Below are positions 1 through 9,221 of a stretch of DNA of 25,441 nucleotides, one piece after another. The DNA comes from Discostella pseudostelligera (Eukaryota; Bacillariophyta; Thalassiosirophyceae; Thalassiosirales; Thalassiosiraceae). The translations under genes were made by a program, and so were the position numbers. The first letter of the stretch is position 1. Each line of letters starts with the position of its first letter. The notes beneath the pieces are model-generated. The model was not told the DNA's origin and made no database searches. It saw nothing but the letters and a program-made list of their open reading frames with translations. The stretch spans positions 1 to 25,441 of the forward strand of contig JALLBK010000489.1 in NCBI GenBank assembly GCA_036940085.1. Reading direction: 5' to 3'.

Positions 1-368
1 TTGCTTGCTTGCTTGATTTTTTGCTTGCTTGCTGCGTTGTTGGTTTGATGTTGTCAGGGGTGTGTGGTGTGGCAGCTTGCACGGGCTAGTAGAAAATGAA
101 AAGGTGCATGAGATTGAGAGGAGATAAAAGAGGGTTGAGAGGACGCGCCATGACGATGACCATCCCATAAACGTTTGCAGTAACCGCTGAATGAGCTGAG
201 CTCAATGGAGCGAATTAATCTTCCTTGGATGTCCGAGCGTTCCATTCTATCTCCCCCCTCTCTCTTTCTCTAAGGATCCTGATTTTTGGTGCATATGTCA
301 TGCTCGTTTGCACTTCGTTCACTCATCAATACTCCACATCATGCACTCATCTCCCCCACCTCTTACAG
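1..368 (+). other. Non-coding left edge, probably part of the first eIF3c intron
   Basis: No frame here gives the acidic N-terminal sequence expected for eIF3c. The stretch opens with an imperfect TTGC tetranucleotide repeat (1-34). It ends in a pyrimidine-rich tract and an AG at 367-368, which fits a 3' splice site. The reading frame that follows is already well inside the eIF3c family, so I infer that an upstream exon lies left of the window and that this is intron. If so, this intron is longer than 368 bp, against 69 to 286 bp for the other introns of the gene. The alternative is a start at the in-frame ATG at 341, which would give a shortened N-terminus. Confidence 0.5.
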
Positions 369-3300
369 AGTCGGAGGAGTCCGTACGCGTCGTCAAATCC
401 GCCAAAGTCCGTGCCTTCGAGGCATTTGAAACCAATGTCAAATCCCTCCGTAATGCCATGCGCAACAATGATCACAAGACCCTCATGGAGGAGTTTGATG
501 TATTGTCCAAGGCCATGACCAAATCTACCAAGGTATTTGAATCCAACGGGGGTATTCCACGATTCTTGGTCCGTATACTATGTGATTTGGAAGATCATGT
601 TGCTAAATGTCTGGCGGACAAGGCATCATTTAAGAAGTTGAAGCCTGCACAGGGACGGGCACTCAATAGGATTAAGTTGAGTTTGAAGAAGAATAATGAA
701 TCGTACAAGGGAATTATGGATGAGTATCGTAAGAACCCGGTGGTTAGTGAGAGTGATAAGGAGGGGGGAGATAGTAGCAGTAGCAGTAGCGAATCGGAGA
801 GTGAGGACGAAAAGAGCGATGACAGCAGCAGCAGTAGTAGTAGCAGCAGCTCGAGTAGTTCGAGTAGCAGTAGCAGCGCACCGGCTGCAAAGAAGAAGAA
901 GCCAAAGAAGGCCGATAGTGATTCGGTAAGTAGTGAACCATACTCCCTTCCCAAACATTGTCACGATGAATGTTGTTCCATTATGGATATTCCTCGTTTC
1001 CGAGATACCCACCGATGGATTATTCCCACACGCATCACTGACAAAGTGATGTTGGAATAAATCTTTTGGTGGTTATGAGACTAACGTCCTCTTCATCATT
1101 GAAGGGTTCATGAGTGACCACATTCACCACATTGTTAGCGTTTTGCTGCATTTTGGTTCATCACTTTTCTCATGAATCATCTGTCTCTTCTCAATAATTC
1201 TATACATTCAGGATGAATCTGACTCCGGCTCTGATGACGACTCGGACGATTCCTCAAACTGGGAATCAGACTCAAGCTCCTCATCCTCCGACGACAGTGA
1301 CGCCGCTGGGGGTGAGGCCGGAGAGCTCAAAGGCCGCGCTCGTTGGCTGAAGCGCACTACCGTCGTTAAGGAGAAGGTGTCGAAAGACAAGGTCGGACGA
1401 TCGGAGGAGCGCAAGCGTGCCAAGGAGGAGGCAGCGAAGCTTCGCGCCCAACAAGAGGAGGAAGCTCGCGAGAAGGGCCAGCTTGCCGAGGAATACAAAA
1501 CTCCCAGTGCGATACAAAAGAGGTCTTTGGAGATATTGAGCAGTCGAGGACGCAAGGGATCCGATCCACGGGTTCTCTTGGGGCAATTGGAAAACTTAGC
1601 TTCGTTGGCAGAGCGTTTTGGGCCGCGTGTTGAAATTCCTGTGTTGATGCAGGTCATTACTGCTCAGTTCGACATGCAGCGTGCCATTGACGACTTTATG
1701 GAGACGCAAATGTGGCGCTCCTGCGCGGGATATATTGAACGCATCGGATCCATCCTCGACGATGAGGTTGAAGGGTGGAAGATTGGTCCAATGACGGGTG
1801 AGGATGAGGAGCTGGCTAATGATATGATGATGAGCACAATGCTAGGTGCCAAGGCGGGTAAGGGAAAGATGAGCAAGGGGATGGCTGGGGGTATGGAAGG
1901 CGCTATGACTGCCATGTCTGCCGAGGAGAAATTGATCAACCCTCACACGGTGAGATATTGCTCCCATATTACTTGCTATTTTATCAACACCATCCACTGA
2001 GATATTCATCACTCTTTTTCTTGTCGCGTCCGGCATATCTTCATGCAGGGTGAGGTAGAATCTGAGGAGGAACGAATGGAACGTCTTCGTGAAGAGCGGG
2101 AGGCAAAGATGCCTGCCGAGGAACTGAAGACAATCCGCGTACCCGGCCTACTTTCTCTTTTCCTCTCCCGCCTGGACGAGGAGTATAACAAATCTCTTCA
2201 GCGCATCTCCCCCCATTCCATCGATTACGTTATGCGCCTGCGTGACGAAATCAAATTGGTGGAATTGCTCACCGTATTCCAGAGGTATTATGATCGCGTC
2301 GGATCCAAAACCGATGCTGCGATGCTGGCTGAACTTCGTGTGGAGCATTTGTACTACCGCCATGATTCGATTGTGATGCAGGTCGCACAGGCCACTGAAG
2401 CAGCTGGCGGGTCAAAAGCCAAGGATGGCGACGACGAAGAAACGACTCCCTCTCCTCATGCCGGTGAGGACGCTAAAGAAGACGTCAACATGGCTAGAAA
2501 AATATCGAATCTTTGCACCTACATTTACCAGCACGGATCGGATAGGCAGAAGACGCGTGCCATGCTCTGTCACATTTACCACCATGCTATCCATGATAGG
2601 TTCCTTGAGGCGAGGGATTTGTTGCTCATGAGTCATCTTCAGGAAACGATTCCAGTCACTGGTGACATCTCTACCATGATCTTGTTCAATCGAAGCATGG
2701 TAAATCTTGGTCTCGCAGCATTCCGCTTAGGCAAGATTTGGGATGCGCATCAATGCTTGGCCGACATTTGCTCTGGACGAGCTCGGGAACTTTTGGCTCA
2801 GGGTGTATCTGCTGGAAGAGTGAGTATAGTTGCAACGTTTCGTTTCGTCGAATTTCCATACATAGAATTTGATGCTGATATTTTGTCACCGCTTCCTGTG
2901 ATGTTTTAGTTCAACGACAAGACCCCGGAACAAGAGAAAGCAGAAAAACGGAGACAAATCCCTTATCATCAACACATTAATTTGGATTTGTTGGAGGCGT
3001 GCCATCTCATTAGCGCCATGTTCCTAGAAGTCCCGAATATGGCTGCCGCTGATGTGGATGAAAATAGGCGAACAAGAGTCATATCGCGGACGTTCCGAAA
3101 ATACCATGACATTTACGATAGACAAGTGTTCACCGGTCCTCCAGAGCAAACTAGGGACTACGTGATGACAGCTACAAAGGTAAGGCGCGCAAGTAATGTC
3201 GATTTTATATCATTCCTTTGTTTTTATCAAATCTGACCGCCACTCCAGTCGTTAATGAAGGGAGATTGGAGGAAATGCTCTGAGGTCTTGAACTCTTTGC

Positions 3301-3938
3301 AAGTCTGGGATCTTGTTGCTGGCGAGAATGCTGGTGAAGAAATCAAAACCATGCTTACCGAGAAGATCAAACAAACTGGGTTGCGAACCTATCTCCTCGC
3401 CTTCTCTTCCCAATATGACTCTCTTTCACATGATCAACTCTGTGAAATGTTTGAGATGGGCAAGAATGAGATACATTCTTTGGTTTCAAAGATGATGATT
3501 AATCGTGATCTTATTGCCAGTTGGGACCAACCAACTGGAACGATTGTCATGAGAAAAGTGGAGCCAAGTGCACTCCAAGTCCTTGCTTTGCAATACGCAG
3601 AAAAAGCCGCATCGCTTGTGGATGCAAATGAACGCTTGCTGGATGCGAAGACTGGAAACTTTGGATTTAAGGACGGAGAAAGTTGGCGAGGAGGTGGTGG
3701 AGGAGGAGGAGGTGGACAGGACCGATACCACAACCGAGGAAGCATGTTTGGTGGGTCTGGCCAGTCTCGTGGGTTCCGATCAGGAGGTGGTGGCGGTGGC
3801 GGCCGTGGAAGAGGCGGCGGAAGGGGAAGAGGAGGTGGAGGACGTGGAAGTAGTGACCGTAGTGGACGCAGGTTTGCCCCGAGTAACAGGCCGAGCAACA
3901 GACGTGATGGGGGTGAGAGTAAGGGGAATAGGTGGTAA
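369..3938 (+). CDS. EIF3C: Eukaryotic translation initiation factor 3 subunit c (5' partial, five exons)
   Basis: This is a core scaffold subunit of eIF3, which binds the 40S ribosome and links it to eIF1 and eIF5 in the cytoplasm. Exons are 369-925, 1212-1949, 2049-2819, 2910-3179 and 3249-3938, with introns of 286, 99, 90 and 69 bp, all GT-AG. They join in frame to about 1007 residues, including the stop at 3936. The family is recognised from RVVKSAKVRAFEAFE near the start, YIERIGSILDDEVEGWKIG-type sequence in exon 2, the TPEQEKAEKRRQIPYHQHIN segment at the start of exon 4, and the C-terminal PCI/winged-helix region (about 3249-3600). A Ser-only tract (about 829-879) lies in the acidic linker. 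The tail (3685-3930) is rich in Gly and RG, as in plant and animal homologues. The N-terminal acidic region that contacts eIF1/eIF5 is missing, probably in an exon left of the window. Confidence 0.93.
829..879 (+). repeat. Poly-serine coding microsatellite (AGC/AGT) in eIF3c
   Basis: A run of AGC and AGT codons, broken by TCG codons, encodes about 18 serines inside the acidic linker of eIF3c. The mixed codons suggest an old or selected tract rather than a fresh slippage product. The length probably varies between alleles. Confidence 0.8.
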
Positions 3939-3994
3939 TTTCCTGTTGTTGAATTGCGCCTATTTCATGGGCATTATTTGAAGGTTACCCGGCT

Positions 3995-4000
3995 AATAAA
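3995..4000 (+). terminator. Polyadenylation signal AATAAA of eIF3c
   Basis: A canonical AATAAA lies 57 bp after the eIF3c stop. The stretch 3939-4163 between the two convergent stop codons (eIF3c + and the RRM gene -) shows no other gene and must hold both 3' ends. Confidence 0.55.
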
Positions 4001-4163
4001 GATGATATTGTCACGAAAGGAATTATCATACTATTCTATTTCATACAATGTTGCAGAAAATGAAGAACGATGCGCTCCTTCTTCGAATAACTAACATTGC
4101 CAGTAATATCGGCAAAGTAAATTGGTGGCAACTCGTCACTATTAATTCTTTATCCGTGCAACT

Positions 4164-7100
4164 CTAAACCCCCTTATTCCTCAAGTCCTTAATACGTTCC
4201 TCCTCAATGTCGAACAGTCCCATATCCACCTCTTCATCAGGTCTGAACATCGCCTCGTACATCAAGCCAGGATCCTCGCGTGTCCCGACGCAGCTCTTCA
4301 ACACTTTAAGATACTTCCTCACCACATCGCGATAATGTGTCCCCACCTGCCGTTTCTCATACAGCCTTTCGCCCAATATCGATTGATCGCCAGCAGCAAA
4401 GGTACGATTGTGATGACGCATGGTGAGCATGATTTCATCGAGCACACCCTTCTCAATACCTAGTTTCTCCAGTTCGGCAATATCCTTTGGATCGACGTGA
4501 CGTTCCCAGTCGTAGAGATCGGAATGCAATTCGTCGATGGAACGGGATGGACGAGCGGTCTCGCGTCTTCCCCGGCGTAGCAGCTTGTCGCGAACGGAAC
4601 GGAATGTCACCTCGCATCCGCCAATCATAGCCTTGCCACCCGTGTATACCTCTCTGACTTGATCGATTTCCCCAGGAAGTTCAAAGCCGATGTAAGCACA
4701 TCCGGTGGGAATGCCCTGCGAACAACGTACAATATGCCCAGAACCAAATACATCGCGTCGATCAGCGCTGAAGGGTTGGAAAAATGTAGCAAGATCATTA
4801 AGAGTAACGCTGGGGGTCAATCCGGAGATGTGCAATGTATCATTATGACTCAGATACATCTCATGGGGAGGGACATCCCCCGTCACGAAGAGCCGGTTAC
4901 CAAGCTTGGATGCGCCAATCGATTTATTGACACCCGTCCAATTGTCGAAGACTCGTTCTCGCTTCGCACGCAGTACTTGAATGGGACGTTTCCCAACGAC
5001 GGCAACATTGTTGGCAATGTTGGACGATTTCAACGCCTTGGCGACAAGGTCAGACGATGCAAGGCTGATCAAAGCTGTGGTAGACGACACTCGGAGATAA
5101 TTGGCATTGTTCAATTGGCCAAACATCTCTTCAAGGCGTGATCCGGGAGGGAACATTGACGTAAGTAATTCCACCGATGTCACCGTGGCGGGTAGACCGG
5201 TAACTTTCAATATCGAATCGGCACCGGCTGGCGAGGATACTACGAACTTCTCCTCTTCATCGGATACTCCCTGTTCATACTTTTGCAATTTTACAGAATG
5301 AATAGCATTCAACCTGCCATCGACGGCACTGTCCATCATTGCCTTCTTCGCCTCCAACTTCGTGCCAAATCCAATGTATGCCGACGTGGGCGATGCCGGA
5401 CTAACATCCATTGAACTCCTGCCAAATAGCTTGGCAACATCCTCAGCGATCGACTGCTTGTGAAGCGCATCATCAAAGGCAAGTACCTCGCCTGTAATTT
5501 CATCCAAATGCGGTACCAAACCAGTAACATACAAGTAACCCTTGTATTTCTTCACAAATTCCTCGTCAGGGAGGACATTGCCCCTGGCGAATATAGGACG
5601 CGGTTCACGTCGACTATCCGGATGCTTCGCCTTCTGTTCGATTACTGCATACTTGGATGGATGATCCGTCACCGCCAATAGAAAATCATCCAACTCTGGC
5701 CCATGTGCCTTTAATGGCAACAACGCATTACTATCCGGCTTACTCGGTTTGAGTAATAGCGGATTCTGCAAATTGGTAACATCTCGAAAGTAATAGTCAT
5801 ACTCAAACGTTTGCGCCAGTGGATCATCATCTTCATCCTCTCGTCCCGGGGGGACGCGAAAGGTTCGACCACTAGGATCACCCACTTGATCATAGTATCC
5901 CTCCTCTTTCAACTTCATCAACGCTTCGTAATCCATGGCATCGTAGTCGAATATGTATTCTCCGGCATCATTCTTACGAACATGTTCATGATTGTCCAAA
6001 TCCATGTAGTCGGGGTCATCGGACGAGACATATGGTTCAAGATCCGCGTCGGAATCATACCCATCACCATCTTGATTGTCTACCCTCGATGCCCAATGGG
6101 AAGTCAACGAGCTTTGGAGGTGATCTTTCTGCATAACATCGCCAAGAACCTTTTCATCTTCGCTATCATATCCGTCCATGTTTTCGGCACCACCACGAGA
6201 GAGGTTCCCACGTAAGAAGTCAAGGGAGCGTCGTCGATCAGAGAATCGGGTAGTACGTTCGCGGATTGGTGCGATCATCATGACATCGCCCACCCCTCCG
6301 CCTGCCCGTTGCTGTTGATTCTGTTGTTGTTGTTGTTGTTGACGTCGACGTATCATCATATCCCTCAATCCCGACGGTGGCAACATCCCCTCCTCCTCCC
6401 CCATCATCATTCCACTTTCACGCTCCCTGTCTTCCCCAACACTACCAGCAGCACTCCCTACTGCGGCCAAATCACCCAAAACACCCCGATTCCCCATCAT
6501 TTCCCCCCGTACTGCACTTCGTCCACTGCGTCGTTGTCCCGCTGGCCGGGCACTTTCCAACTTTTCTTCATCATGGACTTGATGCCCCAATCGTTTCCGG
6601 GCGGCAAGTTTGGGAATCCCCGAGGAAGAAGAGGAGGATAGTTGGCCTATAGAGGCAGGACGTAAGATATGTTCGGCAAAGTTGGATTTGGGTGGTCCGC
6701 CTCGATGATGGGAAGCACGATGATGATTCTCGGTAGAAGTACGCTGTGATGATTCTTCATATGAATTGCCTGGATGACTCTCCTGCCTATGCACGCGTAC
6801 GGGTGGCCTCCTCTCCCCACTAAATCCAGAACTCGATGAAGAAGCTGCAGCCTGGAGGGCCGTTTCACGTCGGGCATTCTCCAAATCATGCGCCAAGGCG
6901 GCATTTCGTCGAGCGAGTAATGCCGAGAAGGTGCTTCCCCCTCCTTCCCTGCAAAAAGAAACCCAAAGGGGTGGCATGGAATGGAAAGACACCAAAAATG
7001 AGCATTAGTTTTGAGTTAGGAGTATAATAAACAGAAGAAGATGACAAACCAGTGTAATGTCGCACATATATATCTTACCCTCCATCATTACCGCTCGCTG

Positions 7101-7419
7101 GAGCAGCACCCCGTCGTTGCGGTGCACGATGCGGCCCTCCTGGACCACGACCACCGCCATCTCGGCCCGATCCTCCCCTGCCTTGGAAGCCTCGTCCACC
7201 TACTCCGGCACCTCTTCCCGCTCCACCCACTCTGCCGCCGCCGCCACCACCCCGCCCAGCACCTGGACCTGAACCTCCAGGATTGCTGGCCCCCGAGAAA
7301 TTCCGATGATAGAATGGACGATGCTGTAGCAAGAGAGAGGAGGCGCCAACATGATGTAGTAGAATCTGATTGCGGCTAGCAGTAGCCGATGAGACGGCTG
7401 CGGCGGATGCCATGGCCAT
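4164..7419 (-). CDS. Probable mitochondrial RNA-binding protein: RGG-like head, three RRM-like domains, conserved C-terminal domain
   Basis: There are two exons: 7419-7079 and 6948-4164, with an intron at 7078-6949 (donor GTAAGA, acceptor TTTTTGCAG). They join in frame (Gly codon split 2+1) to 1041 residues. The start at 7419 has context CACCATGG. Residues 1-45 are rich in Ala, Ser, Arg and His with no acidic residue, which fits a mitochondrial presequence; this is an inference. A GGRG-rich stretch (about 50-115) follows, then a low-complexity region with a Gln run (about 317-327) and acidic sequence with DGYDSD repeats. Three RRM-like folds can be seen, at about 585-668 (core YLYVTGL...SAYIGFG), 691-778 (ILKVTGL) and 818-898 (TLHISGL...GCAYIGFE). 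A charged C-terminal domain (about 905-1041) matches nothing I know. The function is probably mitochondrial RNA processing or translation. I cannot name the family. Confidence 0.8.
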
Positions 7420-7485
7420 GGTGAACGAGTATCTATGTAAATGTAATGAGTGATGGTGATGGAGCCAAAAATGAAACATGAACTC

Positions 7486-7594
7486 CACGTGGCGTGGTGG
7501 CAGTAGGGCGAGCCGAAAATATTCCACGTGGCAGGGTGAGTCAAAAAGTGACGCCAATCTGAATTCCACGTGGAAGGGCAATGTATTCCACGTG
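7486..7594. promoter_or_regulatory. Four-copy G-box array (CACGTG) upstream of the RRM gene
   Basis: CACGTG occurs at 7486-7491, 7525-7530, 7567-7572 and 7589-7594, each within a CCACGTGG palindrome, and three with the longer context ATTCCACGTGG. They lie 67 to 175 bp upstream of the start codon at 7419. CACGTG is the known binding core of bHLH and some bZIP factors. Regulation of the mitochondrial RRM gene by such a factor is inferred from position. Confidence 0.75.
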
Positions 7595-7834
7595 GCAGGC
7601 ATCCGCAGTTGATTTTCCACATCGCATGATGATGATAATATAATATTATGCTGCAATTATTCACTCATGAACCTTTGCCATTGCTTCAAACATATTTATT
7701 CTGTGAGTTAGACATAGTATTCTATGCAATCCCCCCCCCCCCACGGATGGAGTCGACCTCCCCCCATGCATCCCCCATCATCTCATTTTTTCATTATCAA
7801 GCATGCCCTCTCTTTACCATAAGAATAAAATAAC
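7595..7834. other. Intergenic stretch with a 12-base C run
   Basis: This lies between the G-box array and the stop of the proteasome gene. It contains a homopolymer of 12 C (7731-7742), otherwise T- and C-rich sequence, and no credible gene. It should carry the 3' end of the proteasome transcript. Confidence 0.6.
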
Positions 7835-8770
7835 CTAAGTCTCCATAGCCGTAACCGTAACATCCGCCAAACTTACACCCCCACTCATCATCATCAACTT
7901 ACTCTTGACAAAGCTACTCTTCAAAATCGGTGTGGTACCCTTACCAATATTCATAACCTCACTCCTCTTAACCTGTGCCCTAAGCGGTCCCACCTCATTG
8001 GGCATAATATCATTCCGTCCCATGGTAACACTCCCATCCGTACGAATGACACAAGTATCGACATTGGAACCACTTCCCAAATCATTAAAAATACCGGCTA
8101 GAATCGCGCGACGGACCAAAGACACCGCCTCATCTTCACTAAGATCATCACGATAATCCGCCTCAAATATCGCCATGGCCGCCAAGCTCCCTGATCCCAT
8201 GGTAGTATAGGGTAGTTTCGATGTAGAACCATGAGGGTAGATTTGATACAATGCCGGTCCATCGATGGGATCACATCCCCCCAACACTAACGCGGCACTA
8301 ATATGACCTTGATAACGGAACAATAATCGTTTCAATAGTGTGCACGCAGTAACCACACGGGAATGATCTGCCCCACCAGTGTTTAAACGGAGTAATTCCA
8401 TTTGACTGGCTATTAATTCGGTGGTTTTTTCAGTATCGGCGGCAGTGCCGGCACCGCAGCAGTAGATGTTTGGTGCAATGTAATGGATTTTATCACAATT
8501 TTTGTCAGCTACCGTGGTGTCATTGGTGGCGCGAGTGTCGGCGCCGAGAACGATGCCGTTGGCGTAGACGAGCCCGACGATGGTGGTGCCTGTTTTGGTG
8601 GCTAGGGGGAGGATGGAGGAGGACGAGAACGAGGAGGAATTGCTGTTGTTGGAGGTGGCGAGCTGATGTTGCAGGAGGGCATTTCGATGGACGTGATCGA
8701 AGTTGAATCCACCGGCGGCACCACGGGCAGAGGACGATAAATTGTTGTTGTTGCTGGTGAGTTCAGACAT
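7835..8770 (-). CDS. PSMB7: 20S proteasome subunit beta type 2 (PSMB7/PUP1), trypsin-like catalytic subunit
   Basis: This is a catalytic subunit of the 20S proteasome core, which cuts after basic residues in the nucleus and cytoplasm. It is one exon of 311 residues, with a start at 8770. A Ser/Asn-rich propeptide (residues 1-61) ends at G61, and processing would expose T62 as the nucleophile in the motif TGTTIVGL. Counting from T62 as Thr1, Asp17 is D78 (LGADTRAT) and Lys33 is K94 (CDKIHYI), so the catalytic set is complete. The [25 protein letters not shown] and [13 protein letters not shown] motifs are characteristic of beta-2. It lies head-to-tail upstream of the RRM gene and is divergent from the gene at 9222, sharing a 451 bp promoter region. 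Confidence 0.96.
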   Translation of the reverse strand: MSELTSNNNNLSSSARGAAGGFNFDHVHRNALLQHQLATSNNSNSSSFSSSSILPLATKTGTTIVGLVYANGIVLGADTRATNDTTVADKNCDKIHYIAPNIYCCGAGTAADTEKTTELIASQMELLRLNTGGADHSRVVTACTLLKRLLFRYQGHISAALVLGGCDPIDGPALYQIYPHGSTSKLPYTTMGSGSLAAMAIFEADYRDDLSEDEAVSLVRRAILAGIFNDLGSGSNVDTCVIRTDGSVTMGRNDIMPNEVGPLRAQVKRSEVMNIGKGTTPILKSSFVKSKLMMMSGGVSLADVTVTAMET

Positions 8771-9221
8771 TATGATGAAAGGATATTACGGTGGAGGGCG
8801 GACGGGAAGGAGTATTCGTATGGTAATGGTAGGGCGACGGCGACGGCGGCAATGATTATGGTTGAATTGAAAGTCGTCGTCCCGTCGAAGGTCGCGGAGG
8901 GTCGTCGAAAATGGCGGGAAGACAATATTTGGCGAGAGTGGCGAAAATAACGGCGAGAGGAAATTTGGCGAACAAAATGGCGCGAACAAGTTCCGGGAAA
9001 ACATTGATATTGATGAAAATCTCTGGAATTCAAATTTGTGTTCCCGAGAATTCCCTGCTTGAAGTGGCGGCAGCACGCACAACCAACGACGATCAGCGAG
9101 TGGCAGCATTCACCATGAAAGCCGCCACATGCCATAGCGACGATCCACCCACCCTCATAATATATCTTCCATAGTCAACAGCATTGTATCTATTTGATTG
9201 ATCAAAGCAAAGACTTCAACA
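8771..9221. promoter_or_regulatory. Shared divergent promoter region with a ladder of GGCG(N)(G/A)A motifs
   Basis: This lies between the divergent proteasome gene (start 8770, -) and the repeat-protein gene (start 9222, +). Between 8911 and 8988 there is one E2F-like GGCGGGAA (8913-8920) followed by five related GGCG-centred motifs (GGCGAGAG, GGCGAAAA, GGCGAGAG, GGCGAACA, GGCGCGAA). The open frames crossing this stretch look like chance. Which gene is controlled cannot be told from sequence. Confidence 0.5.

Noticed and set aside
7075..7656. Longer N-terminus for the RRM protein starting above 7419
   Set aside because: The extra codons run through the G-box array and have no ATG with good context; the start at 7419 is followed by a clear targeting sequence.
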